64,000 nt of DNA, from assembly GCA_934219025.1 (NCBI GenBank), contig CAKQDG010000001.1, positions 1 to 64,000 on the forward strand, given 5' to 3'. The notes under the pieces are model-generated. The model ran no database searches. It had not been told where the DNA came from and worked only from the letters and a program-made list of their open reading frames with translations. Both the position numbers and the translations under genes were made by a program. The stretch comes from an uncultured Prevotella sp. GTDB lineage: Bacteria > Bacteroidota > Bacteroidia > Bacteroidales > Bacteroidaceae. Below, piece by piece: positions 34,060-44,803 of the stretch (position 1 is its first letter; every line of letters begins with the position of its first letter).

Positions 34060-36108
34060 ATGGAACATTTTTCTTTAACATCAAAATACGCTCCGACAGG
34101 CGACCAGCCTGAAGCCATAAAAGAACTCACCGAGGGGATAAACCGCGGAGACAAGGCTCAAGTTCTGCTTGGAGTTACAGGTTCAGGAAAGACTTTCACC
34201 GTGGCCAACGTAATTGCAAACATAAACAAGCCTACCCTTGTTTTAAGCCACAACAAGACATTGGCCGCACAGCTTTACGAAGAAATGAAAGGATTTTTCC
34301 CAGACAATGCAGTGGAATACTATGTGTCATATTACGACTACTATCAACCGGAGGCATATCTACCGCAAACGGATACGTATATAGAAAAAGATCTTGCAAT
34401 AAATGAAGAGATAGACAAATTAAGATTATCTGCGGTTTCATCGCTACTTTCCGGAAGAAAAGACGTCATTGTCGTTTCGTCAGTATCATGCATCTACGGT
34501 ATGGGGGGACCTACTGCCATGGCACAAAGCGTGATACATATAAAGAAAGGACAGGTATTAAACAGGAATATGTTTCTCAGAAATCTTGTGGATTCCCTGT
34601 ATGTCAGAAACGACATAGAATTACAACGTGGAAACTTTCGCGTCAAGGGAGATACCGTAGACATATTTATGGCATATAGCGACAATGTGGTTAGGGTCAC
34701 ATTCTGGGACGATGAAATAGACACTATCGAGGAAGTTGATGCAATAACCTTTCACCGCATTGCATCATTTGAAGAATACCAAATTTATCCGGCAAATCTA
34801 TTTATCACTTCAAAAGAACAAACGCAACAGGCAATAGAACAAATATCGAGAGACTTAGACGAGCGTGTGGATTTCTTTAACGAAATCGGCGATACCATTA
34901 AGGCTCAGCGCATTAAGGAGCGTGTGGAATACGATATAGAAATGATTAAAGAACTCGGACACTGTTCGGGTATAGAAAACTATTCAAGATATTTCGACGG
35001 TCGAAATGCTGGCGACAAACCTTATTGCCTGCTTGACTTTTTTCCAAAAGACTATCTCATGGTTATAGACGAAAGCCACGTTACAGTGCCACAGATTAGA
35101 GCAATGTACGGAGGCGACAGAGCAAGGAAACAAAATCTTGTAGAGTTCGGGTTCAGACTTCCGGCAGCATTCGACAACCGCCCGCTAAAGTTCGAAGAGT
35201 TTCAGGAAATGACCAACCAAGTGATTTATGTTTCTGCAACGCCTGCCGAATTTGAACTTGAGGAAGCCGAAGGCGTTGTAGTTGAACAGGTAATACGCCC
35301 CACGGGGCTACTGGATCCGGATATCGAAGTACGCCCGAGCGAAAACCAGATCGACGATTTGCTGAATGAAATACAGATTCGCATAGAAAGGGACGAAAGA
35401 GTGCTTGTAACAACTCTTACGAAACGAATGGCGGAGGAACTCACAGAATACTTGCTCAACCATGACGTAAGGGCAAACTACATACACAGCGACGTGGCAA
35501 CACTCGACAGAGTGAAGATAATGAATGACCTGAGGGCGGGACTTTTTGATGTTCTCGTTGGCGTGAATCTGCTAAGAGAAGGACTGGACTTACCGGAAGT
35601 GTCGCTCGTGGCAATTCTCGACGCAGACAAAGAAGGATTCTTGAGATCTCACCGTTCTCTGACACAGACGGCGGGACGTGCCGCCAGAAACGTAAACGGA
35701 AAAGTTATCATGTATGCCAATTCCATAACTGAAAGTATGCAACAGACAATAGACGAAACAAACCGTCGCAGACAGAAACAGATGGCATACAACAAAGAAA
35801 ACAACATCACACCGAGAAAGATAGAAAAAGAAATCAAAACAAATGCTTTAGGCATAGCCACAGAAACTTCTGATACAAAAGTAGTTGCCAAGAAGAAAGA
35901 AATAAAATATTCGCCATATATAGAAAACGAAACTGCTTTTGCCGCAGACCCGATAATGAGAAAAATGAGCAAGGCGGAAATAAGGAAATGCATCGAGAAT
36001 ACAACGAAACTGATGAAAAAGGCAGCTAAAGAATTGGATTTCATACAGGCAGCACAATACCGCGACGAGATTGTGCGTATGCAAGAACTGGAAAAAGAAG
36101 CGGAATAG
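34060..36108 (+). CDS. uvrB: Excinuclease ABC subunit B
   Basis: A 682-residue DNA-damage recognition helicase of nucleotide excision repair. Walker A is 'GVTGSGKT' (38-45). The beta-hairpin 'YYVSYYDYYQPEAYLPQTD' separates DNA strands, and helicase motifs 'VIDESH', 'YVSATPAEFE' and 'AGRAARN' are present. The C-terminal UVR motif ('IRKCIENTTKLMKKAAKELDF') contacts UvrC. Full length, with no defect seen. It stands alone with its own promoter. Confidence 0.98.
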   Translation: MEHFSLTSKYAPTGDQPEAIKELTEGINRGDKAQVLLGVTGSGKTFTVANVIANINKPTLVLSHNKTLAAQLYEEMKGFFPDNAVEYYVSYYDYYQPEAYLPQTDTYIEKDLAINEEIDKLRLSAVSSLLSGRKDVIVVSSVSCIYGMGGPTAMAQSVIHIKKGQVLNRNMFLRNLVDSLYVRNDIELQRGNFRVKGDTVDIFMAYSDNVVRVTFWDDEIDTIEEVDAITFHRIASFEEYQIYPANLFITSKEQTQQAIEQISRDLDERVDFFNEIGDTIKAQRIKERVEYDIEMIKELGHCSGIENYSRYFDGRNAGDKPYCLLDFFPKDYLMVIDESHVTVPQIRAMYGGDRARKQNLVEFGFRLPAAFDNRPLKFEEFQEMTNQVIYVSATPAEFELEEAEGVVVEQVIRPTGLLDPDIEVRPSENQIDDLLNEIQIRIERDERVLVTTLTKRMAEELTEYLLNHDVRANYIHSDVATLDRVKIMNDLRAGLFDVLVGVNLLREGLDLPEVSLVAILDADKEGFLRSHRSLTQTAGRAARNVNGKVIMYANSITESMQQTIDETNRRRQKQMAYNKENNITPRKIEKEIKTNALGIATETSDTKVVAKKKEIKYSPYIENETAFAADPIMRKMSKAEIRKCIENTTKLMKKAAKELDFIQAAQYRDEIVRMQELEKEAE

Positions 36109-36257
36109 ACAATAGACAACTCATCTTACGATGCCTCCCACTTTCATAACGAAAGAAAAAATCGTTTTCAAAATAAAGAATCAATAGCTAAAAATACCGA
36201 ATCACGCACCATTTGAAAGTATAAATACATAAAATAGATTTATAATCACAAAAATAT

Positions 36258-36288
36258 TTTGGCGGATTTTTTTTTATTGCTAACTTTG
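36258..36288 (+). promoter_or_regulatory. Consensus promoter of pyrG
   Basis: TTTG (36258-36261), 19-bp spacer, TAACTTTG (36281-36288), 43 bp before the GTG start. Confidence 0.78.
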
Positions 36289-36304
36289 CACATCGTATTT
36301 TTGA

Positions 36305-37942
<1,638 letters not shown>

Positions 37943-38022
37943 AGATTATGGATTGGAGAATAAGGAAAATAAGCCTTGTTCTCCTGATTTACTTCTGAAA
38001 AAATAAATCAAGAAAAAAAATA

Positions 38023-39912
38023 ATGGACAAGAATACAATCACCGGCTTTGTGCTGATTGCAGCCTTGCTTATCGGATTCAGCTGGTACAACAAACCTTCT
38101 GACGAGGAATTGGCGCAACAGCGCATACAAGACTCTATAGCCACAGTGGAGAAGAAAAAGGCTGAAGCTGAACAGAAGGCTAAAGCCATTGCCTCAAAAA
38201 ATGCGGTAACAAGCATTGACACCACAGCTATATTCCATGAGGCCCTTGTTGGACAGGCTAAAAAAATTACGCTCAAGAACAATAAGCTTGAACTTACATT
38301 CAACAGCAAAGGTGCTACCGTTGAAAAGGCCGTTGTAAAGGGATTCAAGAACTACAAGGGAGAAAACAACGTAACCCTTTTTGACGGCAACGACCAACAG
38401 CTGAAATTCATGCTTGTAGGCAAAGAGATGAACCTCGTAACAAGCGACATGTTCTTCACCCCATCCAACATTACAGACTCTACAGTGGTCTTCACCGCAG
38501 CAACAGCAGGCGGCAAGAACATCACCGTGAGCTATACTCTTGGCAAAGACTATATGCTACATGCTGCAATAAAGACAGAGGGACTGAGCGGACTCTTTGC
38601 CCCTAACTGCACTACAATGGACGTGGAATGGAGCGACAGATGCAGACAACAGGAAAAGGGCTTCACCTTTGAAAACCGCTATGCATCATTGACATACCAC
38701 AAGACTGACGGAGACACCGACTACCTGAACGAAGGAAAAGAACTGACCGACGAAAAGGTGGAGGACAACATAGACTGGGTGGCATTCAAAAACCAGTTCT
38801 TCTCGGCTGTCATGATTGCAAAGAATGACTTTGGCTCTGATGCCAAGCTTACAAGTATTCCTCAGGAAAAAGGCTCAGGATACCTGAAGCAGTACGGCGC
38901 AAAGATGAAGGCATTCTTTGACCCTACAGGAAAACAGCCAACGGAACTGGAGTTCTATTATGGTCCGAACGATTACAGACTACTGAAGAATGTGGAAGAA
39001 GAGAGCCGTTTCGGAAAAGATCTGCAAATGCAACGTCTGGTGTATCTCGGATGGCCACTGTTCAGATACATCAACCGATGGTTCACCATTTACGTGTTCG
39101 ACTGGCTTACGAAACTCGACATCAATATGGGTATCGTGCTCATTCTCATCACAATGTTGCTAAAGCTGATAACATTCCCGTTGGTAAAGAAAAGCTATAT
39201 GTCGTCGGCAAAGATGCGCGTGCTGAAACCGAAACTCGATGCCCTGACAAAGAAATACGACAAGCCTGAAGACCAGATGATGAAGCAACAGGCAATGATG
39301 GCAGAATATTCCAAGTATGGAGTGAGCCCGTTGAGCGGATGCCTGCCAATGCTCATACAGATGCCTATCTGGATTGCAATGTTCAACTTCGTGCCAAATG
39401 CAATACAACTGCGCGGAGAAAGCTTCCTGTGGATATCCGACTTGTCTACATACGATCCGATAATAGAATGGAACAAGAACATTTGGCTCATCGGCGACCA
39501 CCTTTCGCTCACGTGTATCCTGTTCTGTGTTGCCAACGTGCTCTACTCCATGATGACCATGCGCCAGCAGCGCGACCAGATGGTTGGACAACAGGCTGAA
39601 CAGATGAAAGCCATGCAGTGGATGATGTATCTCATGCCTGTAATGTTCTTCTTCATGTTCAACGACTACTCAGCCGGACTGAATTTCTACTATTTCGTAT
39701 CGCTCTTCTTCAGCGCTGCCATCATGTGGACGCTTCGCAAAACGACAAACGACGAGAAGCTTCTTGCAATACTTGAGGCTAAATACGAAGAGAACAAGAA
39801 GAACCCGAAGAAAACGAGCGGTCTTGCCGCACGTCTTGAGGCTATGCAGAAACAGGCAGAAGCGATGCAAAAGCAACGCGAAGAACTGATGAAAAAGAGA
39901 AAAGGACTATAA
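38023..39912 (+). CDS. yidC: Membrane protein insertase YidC
   Basis: A 629-residue inner-membrane insertase. An N-terminal anchor ('ITGFVLIAALLIGFSWY') precedes a large periplasmic beta-domain (~60-340) and the conserved hydrophobic core of five helices (~355-575, e.g. 'GCLPMLIQMPIWIAMFNFV'). The tail is Lys-rich and coiled ('RLEAMQKQAEAMQKQREELM'), typical of ribosome-contacting tails. It inserts proteins with or without SecYEG. It follows pyrG and is ended by the nested hairpin at 39922-39998. Confidence 0.97.
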   Translation: MDKNTITGFVLIAALLIGFSWYNKPSDEELAQQRIQDSIATVEKKKAEAEQKAKAIASKNAVTSIDTTAIFHEALVGQAKKITLKNNKLELTFNSKGATVEKAVVKGFKNYKGENNVTLFDGNDQQLKFMLVGKEMNLVTSDMFFTPSNITDSTVVFTAATAGGKNITVSYTLGKDYMLHAAIKTEGLSGLFAPNCTTMDVEWSDRCRQQEKGFTFENRYASLTYHKTDGDTDYLNEGKELTDEKVEDNIDWVAFKNQFFSAVMIAKNDFGSDAKLTSIPQEKGSGYLKQYGAKMKAFFDPTGKQPTELEFYYGPNDYRLLKNVEEESRFGKDLQMQRLVYLGWPLFRYINRWFTIYVFDWLTKLDINMGIVLILITMLLKLITFPLVKKSYMSSAKMRVLKPKLDALTKKYDKPEDQMMKQQAMMAEYSKYGVSPLSGCLPMLIQMPIWIAMFNFVPNAIQLRGESFLWISDLSTYDPIIEWNKNIWLIGDHLSLTCILFCVANVLYSMMTMRQQRDQMVGQQAEQMKAMQWMMYLMPVMFFFMFNDYSAGLNFYYFVSLFFSAAIMWTLRKTTNDEKLLAILEAKYEENKKNPKKTSGLAARLEAMQKQAEAMQKQREELMKKRKGL

Positions 39913-39921
39913 TATAATAAT

Positions 39922-39998
39922 GAGTCAAGGGCGTAAAGGACTATGGTATTCATACTATGCAAGAATACCTGGGAATTCTCTACTCCCTTGACTCTTTT
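39922..39998 (+). terminator. Nested hairpin between yidC and the S9 peptidase gene
   Basis: The outer stem GAGTCAAGGG/CCCTTGACTC (39922-39931 and 39985-39994) is followed by TTTTC. The inner stem is GGTATTC/GAATACC (39945-39951 and 39963-39969). It ends only 15 bp before the next ATG, so it may be both terminator and leader structure. Confidence 0.65.
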
Positions 39999-40012
39999 CA
40001 TTTTATATAATT

Positions 40013-42184
40013 ATGAACAAATCAATCATTATAGCTGCAGCACTTGCAATGGGGTGCTGCCAACTAAAAGCACAGGCAACAGTGAAACCGATTGGAAAAA
40101 GCAACATCACCGTCAATAGCAAGCTGATGACCCCGGAAGCTCTCTGGGCAATGGGGCGAATAGCCGCTGCCGAGGCTTCGCCAGACGGCAAGCATATAGT
40201 ATACCAGGTGGGATACTACAGCGTGAAAGAAAACAAAGGCCATCAGGTGATATGCGTGATGGACAGCAACGGAAAAAACATACGGCAACTCACCACACAG
40301 GCGGCCAGTGAGACAGACCCGGCATGGATTGATGGCGGAAAAAGAATAGCATTCATCACCGGCGGACAGGTTTGGGTTATGAACCCCGACGGCACTGGCC
40401 GCAAACAGATGACACACGACAAGGCTGGTATCGACGGCTTTAAATTCTCTCCAGACGGAAAAAGAGCAATTCTCGTAAAGCAAATTGCATTTCACGAAAG
40501 CATAAAGGAAAATCCGTCTGATTTGCCTAAAGCAAGTGGTCGGCTCGTAACAGATCTGAATTATCGCCATTGGGACGAATACGTGGAGCAAATCCCCCAC
40601 CCTTACGTTGCCAACGTTACAGATCGCGGCATCGACGAAGGCACAGATATCCTTGAAGGCGAACCGTTCGAATGTCCAATGAAGCCTTTCGGAGGAATGG
40701 AACAGCTGGCATGGAGCACCGACTCTAAATTCATCGCGTATACGTGCAGAAAGAAATCAGGCGTGCAATATGCCACTTCTACCGACTCTGACATTTACCT
40801 GTATGACGTAACAAACAGAACGACAAAGAACCTTTGCAAGCCGGAGGGATACGTTGAACCGGAAACGGACCCCACAAAAACAATGAAATTCCAAAAGGTG
40901 AACGCTACGGAAAACCTGAAGAACAATGTGGGCTACGACCAGAATCCTAAATTCTCGGCTGACGGAAAATATGTGGCATGGCAAAGCATGGAGCACGACG
41001 GCTACGAAAGCGACCGCAACCGTATCTGCGTGTACAACCTGGCAACAGGCGAGAAGAAATATGTTACAGAGAAATTCGACTCTAATGCAGAAGACTTCTG
41101 CTGGATGCCAGACTCTAAATCCATCGCTTTTACCGGCGTATGGCACGGAACGATAAATCTTTACCGCACGGATTTCCAGGGAAAGGTGGAACAACTGACA
41201 AACGACTGGGCGGACTATGTTTCTGTGGCTCCAGCCAACGATGGCAACAAACTCATTGCCATAAGGCAGAGCATGTCGGCTCCAAGCGATATATATATGG
41301 TGAACACGGCAAAGAATGCCTCGAAGACAAAGGTGGAACAGATTACGGAAGAGAACAAACAGATTCTCGACCAACTGTCTCTCGGAAAAATCCAGCAACG
41401 CTGGGTGAAGACGTCCGACGGCAAAGATATGCTTGTATGGATAGTGTTGCCGGCAAACTTCGATTCAACGAAGAAATACCCTACTCTTCTGTTCTGTGAA
41501 GGCGGTCCGCAGAGTCCGGTATCCCAATTCTGGAGCTACCGCTGGAACATGCAGATTATGGCTGCCAACGGATATGTGGTCGTGGCGCCAAACAGACGCG
41601 GACTCCCAGGCTTCGGTTCTGAATGGAATGAGGAAATCAGCGGCGACTGGACAGGTCAGTGCATGAACGACTATCTCTCTGCAATAGACGACGCTGCAGA
41701 GAATCTGCCGTTTGTAGACAAAGACAGACTGGCTGCCGTGGGAGCAAGTTTCGGAGGGTTCAGCGTTTACTATCTCGCCGGACATCACGACAAGCGCTTC
41801 AAGTGTTTCATCGCCCACGACGGAGCTTTCAACCTTGAGTCTATGTACACAGACACGGAAGAGGCATGGTTCAGCAACTGGGAATACGACGACGCCTACT
41901 GGAACAAGGACCTTACGGCTAATGCAAAACGAACTTTCGAGAACTCTCCTCACCGCTTTGTTGACAAATGGGACACTCCTATCCTGTGTATCCACGGAGA
42001 AAAGGATTACCGCATAAATGCCAACCAAGGTTTCGGTGCATTCAATGCCGCACGCATGAGGGGCATTCCTGCCGAACTGCTTATCTTCCCCGATGAAAAC
42101 CACTGGGTATTGAAACCGCAGAACGGAATACTGTGGCAGCGCACATACTTCAACTGGCTTGACAAATGGCTGAAAAGGAAGTAG
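40013..42184 (+). CDS. S9-family prolyl oligopeptidase-type peptidase (DPP5-like)
   Basis: A 723-residue exported serine peptidase. A signal peptide ends near 'CCQLKAQA'. The N-terminal beta-propeller contains 'ASPDGKHIVY', 'WVMNPDGTGRKQM' and 'FSPDGKRA'. The alpha/beta-hydrolase domain has nucleophile Ser (~579) in 'VGASFGGFSVYY', Asp in 'GEKDYRINANQG' and His in 'PDENHWV'. The domain order fits dipeptidyl peptidase 5-like enzymes that release dipeptides in the periplasm of peptide-using Bacteroidales. No promoter was recognised in the 100-bp gap; a nested hairpin lies just upstream. Confidence 0.92.
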   Translation: MNKSIIIAAALAMGCCQLKAQATVKPIGKSNITVNSKLMTPEALWAMGRIAAAEASPDGKHIVYQVGYYSVKENKGHQVICVMDSNGKNIRQLTTQAASETDPAWIDGGKRIAFITGGQVWVMNPDGTGRKQMTHDKAGIDGFKFSPDGKRAILVKQIAFHESIKENPSDLPKASGRLVTDLNYRHWDEYVEQIPHPYVANVTDRGIDEGTDILEGEPFECPMKPFGGMEQLAWSTDSKFIAYTCRKKSGVQYATSTDSDIYLYDVTNRTTKNLCKPEGYVEPETDPTKTMKFQKVNATENLKNNVGYDQNPKFSADGKYVAWQSMEHDGYESDRNRICVYNLATGEKKYVTEKFDSNAEDFCWMPDSKSIAFTGVWHGTINLYRTDFQGKVEQLTNDWADYVSVAPANDGNKLIAIRQSMSAPSDIYMVNTAKNASKTKVEQITEENKQILDQLSLGKIQQRWVKTSDGKDMLVWIVLPANFDSTKKYPTLLFCEGGPQSPVSQFWSYRWNMQIMAANGYVVVAPNRRGLPGFGSEWNEEISGDWTGQCMNDYLSAIDDAAENLPFVDKDRLAAVGASFGGFSVYYLAGHHDKRFKCFIAHDGAFNLESMYTDTEEAWFSNWEYDDAYWNKDLTANAKRTFENSPHRFVDKWDTPILCIHGEKDYRINANQGFGAFNAARMRGIPAELLIFPDENHWVLKPQNGILWQRTYFNWLDKWLKRK

Positions 42185-42307
42185 AGATAAGGGGGTAGAG
42201 ATGAGAGTGTATTATTTCTTATCACTTCTGTCAGTCCCCAAAGACTTATTTGTCTTATAAATCCTATTTGTCCTCAAAACAAAAAATCAAACAAAAAACA
42301 AAATAAT

Positions 42308-43921
42308 ATGGAAAAGAAAACATTGCGCGACTCCGCTGCACTTCGTTGGACAGCCTTGTTGCTATTGGCGCTTGCCATGTTCTGCGCCTACATCTTTATG
42401 GACATTCTGTCTCCAATCAAAGACCTGATGCAATCACAACGCGGATGGGATTCCGATGCCTTCGGCACGATGCAGGGAGCAGAAACATTCTTAAACGTTT
42501 TTGTGTTCTTCCTGATTTTTGCCGGTATCATCCTCGACAAGATGGGAGTTCGCTTCACTGCCCTGCTCTCGGGAGCCGTTATGCTTGCCGGAGCCTGTAT
42601 CAAATGGTATGCCGTCAGCGACGGATTCATCGGGAGTGGCCTTGAGACATGGTTTACAGAAAATCTCAACCACATCCCCGTATTCGAGCAGCTCGGTGTG
42701 TCTCCCTTCTATGAAGGAATGCCGGCATCGGCAAAGCTTGCAGCACTGGGATTCATGATATTCGGCTGTGGAGCAGAAATGGGCGGCATCACCGTAAGTC
42801 GCGGTATCGTGAAATGGTTTAAGGGCAGAGAGATGGCACTTGCCATGGGTTCCGAAATGGCGCTTGCCAGACTCGGTGTGGCAACCTGTATGATATTCTC
42901 TCCCTTCTTTGCAAAATTAGGCGGCGTGGTAAGCGTTTCACGCTCTGTAGCCTTCGGTGTGGTACTTCTCTGTATTGCATTGATTATGCTGGTGGTATAT
43001 TTCTTTATGGACAAGAAGCTTGACGCTCAGACTGGCGAAGCTGAAGAGAAAGACGATCCGTTCAAGATTTCAGACATCGGACAGATTCTCTCTTCCATGG
43101 GCTTCTGGCTCGTTTCCCTGCTGTGTGTGCTCTATTATTCTGCTATCTTCCCATTCCAGAAGTATGCCGTAAACATGTTGCAATGCAACCTTACATTCAC
43201 TGAAGTTCCTGCCGACTCGTTCTGGGCTTCACCCTCGGTAACCATCGTGCAGTATGCCATCATGCTTGTAGTGGCAGCCACAGCATTCATGTTCAACTTC
43301 ATGAAGCAGAAAGGACTGAAATACACGATGCTCACAATCTCTGTCATTGCCCTCATAACATATTGCTATATGGGCTACATGAGACAGTCGGCAGAATCTA
43401 TCTTCGCCGTGTTCCCTCTGCTTGCCGTAGGTATCACACCGGTATTGGGAAATTATGTTGACCACAAGGGAAAAGCAGCCTCAATGCTCGTTCTCGGTTC
43501 TCTGCTGCTGATAGCCTGCCACCTGACATTCGCCTTCGTTCTTCCGGCATTCAAGGGAAATGAAGTTGGCGGAGTTGTCATAGCATATCTCACAATCCTT
43601 GTTCTCGGTGCGTCATTCTCGCTCGTACCGGCATCATTGTGGCCAAGCGTGCCAAAACTCGTTGATGCAAAAGTCATCGGTTCTGCCTATGCCCTGATAT
43701 TCTGGATACAGAACATCGGACTATGGCTGTTCCCGCTGCTGATAGGCAAAGTGCTGACAGCCACAAACGAGGGCGTTACCGATGCCACACAGCTTAATTA
43801 TACGGCTCCGCTCGTGATGCTTGCATGCCTTGGCGTGGCAGCACTCGTCATCGGACTGTTCCTGAAAGTTGTTGACAAGAAAAAGGGTCTCGGACTTGAG
43901 GAACCTAACATTAAAGATTAG
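42308..43921 (+). CDS. Major facilitator superfamily transporter
   Basis: A 537-residue inner-membrane transporter with about 12 helices, e.g. 'LLLLALAMFCAYIFMDIL', 'FLNVFVFFLIFAGIILD', and the last pair near 'LVMLACLGVAALVIGLFLKV'. The first cytoplasmic loop ('LDKMGVRFTALLSG') is the MFS A-motif position, though altered. A hydrophilic inter-helix loop contains 'AQTGEAEEKDD'. The substrate is not inferable from sequence or neighbours. The gene is closed by a strong terminator. Confidence 0.88.
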   Translation: MEKKTLRDSAALRWTALLLLALAMFCAYIFMDILSPIKDLMQSQRGWDSDAFGTMQGAETFLNVFVFFLIFAGIILDKMGVRFTALLSGAVMLAGACIKWYAVSDGFIGSGLETWFTENLNHIPVFEQLGVSPFYEGMPASAKLAALGFMIFGCGAEMGGITVSRGIVKWFKGREMALAMGSEMALARLGVATCMIFSPFFAKLGGVVSVSRSVAFGVVLLCIALIMLVVYFFMDKKLDAQTGEAEEKDDPFKISDIGQILSSMGFWLVSLLCVLYYSAIFPFQKYAVNMLQCNLTFTEVPADSFWASPSVTIVQYAIMLVVAATAFMFNFMKQKGLKYTMLTISVIALITYCYMGYMRQSAESIFAVFPLLAVGITPVLGNYVDHKGKAASMLVLGSLLLIACHLTFAFVLPAFKGNEVGGVVIAYLTILVLGASFSLVPASLWPSVPKLVDAKVIGSAYALIFWIQNIGLWLFPLLIGKVLTATNEGVTDATQLNYTAPLVMLACLGVAALVIGLFLKVVDKKKGLGLEEPNIKD

Positions 43922-43987
43922 AGATTAGAAATGAGAGATTAGCAATTCAAATTTCCAGAATTCAAACATCTTCTGATATAATAAATA

Positions 43988-44046
43988 ATCCGGCATTTAG
44001 AGTGGCAACGGGTATTCTGATCACTCCAAATGCCGGATATTTTTTT
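43988..44046 (+). terminator. Strong terminator after the MFS gene
   Basis: ATCCGGCATTT plus GAGTG pair with CACTC plus AAATGCCGGAT with one mismatch, followed by a run of T. Confidence 0.85.
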
Positions 44047-44245
44047 GCGCATCCAGAAAACAGAACGATATCACATGTTTTTTGTTTGTTACAAAGTCTG
44101 GGTTTCCTTTGTTTTTTTATGTTTTATCGGGGGATTTATAGGTTTTCGTCTAAACCGTACAAAAAGGCAACATTTTTATGCCGCAAGGCAACGCTTTGCA
44201 AAAGCAAATTCCTGCTATGGAAACATAAAGCGGCGGATGATGAAA

Positions 44246-44689
44246 TCAAACAAGAAAGACAAAACAACATGAAAGTAAGACACCTACTGCCAGAAAGTGG
44301 TCAAAACTTCCACAAAACGTCTCTCCCTCCAAAATTGTTCTGTTTTTCTCTGGATTGTTCGATTTTTCCAGATTGGGCCAACTTTGGCCCTTAGGCCAGC
44401 CATGTCCTAAATTGTAACTATTATTGATAATCAATGACTTATATATTTTGTTGTTTTTAGGACATTGATGGCCCTTTGGCCCTTTTGACCCTTTCTCCCC
44501 GAAAAAATCTTTACGATTCTTTTTAAAAGTGTTCAAAATGTCCACACCGGCATCCTGTGCCATCTTGTAGAAAGAGGCGATGGTTATGCCCTGTCCGTGG
44601 CTTTTCAGGCAGTTGGAAAACTGCTTGTTGCACTTCTTGCGGTTGTATTCAGCAACAGACCCGTTTATTTTTGCAGACAATTTGTCCAA
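44246..44689 (-). pseudogene. Primase-like gene fragment containing repeat copy 2
   Basis: An open frame of 147 codons with only a TTG at its beginning and no promoter or recognisable full domain. The first ~50 residues include 'SVAEYNRKKCNKQFSNC' and 'GQGITIASFYKMAQDAG', similar to the region preceding DUF3987 in Bacteroidales primase-like proteins (judged from memory). The middle is the variable tract of the dispersed repeat, and the end reads 'ILEGETFCGSFDHF' before drifting into hydrophobic residues. It lacks the catalytic and DUF3987 parts. I treat it as a gene remnant rather than a functional protein, though the intact frame through the repeat is notable. Confidence 0.6.
44294..44568 (-). 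repeat. Dispersed repeat, copy 2: conserved ends and variable centre
   Basis: This 275-bp counterpart of 19820-20095 is on the opposite strand. The outer ~72-75 bp of the two copies are nearly identical. The centre has tract V1 (~44447-44494) with GGGCCAAA-type units and V2 (~44370-44405) with GGGCC/GGCCC words, replacing the TGCCA-type units of copy 1. The central ATTGATnATCAAT element (44423-44435) is kept with one base change. The frame of the primase-like fragment stays open through the repeat. Confidence 0.82.
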
Positions 44690-44765
44690 AAACCTAAAAG
44701 AGGTAAAGAAAAAAACAAGAGCCTGAAAAAATCAAAAAAAACTTGCTGAAGTAAAAAATAATCAT

Positions 44766-44773
44766 TACCTTTG
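44766..44773 (+). promoter_or_regulatory. -7 promoter element (TACCTTTG) of the MORN gene
   Basis: Full TAnnTTTG match with CTTG 20 bp upstream. Its last three bases are the in-frame TTG at 44771, so translation must start further downstream. Confidence 0.65.
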
Positions 44774-44803
44774 AACATAAACTTTGAAAAAACAGATTAC
44801 ATT

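Larger units (their letters stand above)
43922..44803. other. 882-bp intergenic region with primase-fragment copy 2
   Basis: It contains the MFS terminator (43988-44046), repeat copy 2 with its longer upstream fragment (44294-44689, minus strand), and the MORN-gene promoter (44766-44773). The stretch 44047-44245 shows no feature I can support. Confidence 0.65.

Noticed and set aside
39922..39998. Nested hairpin as a known riboswitch
   Set aside because: No match to any riboswitch consensus that I know; only paired stems and a short T-run are visible.
44002..44394. 130-codon plus-strand frame in the gap after the MFS gene
   Set aside because: It begins inside the MFS terminator and runs antisense into repeat copy 2. 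No domain or promoter.
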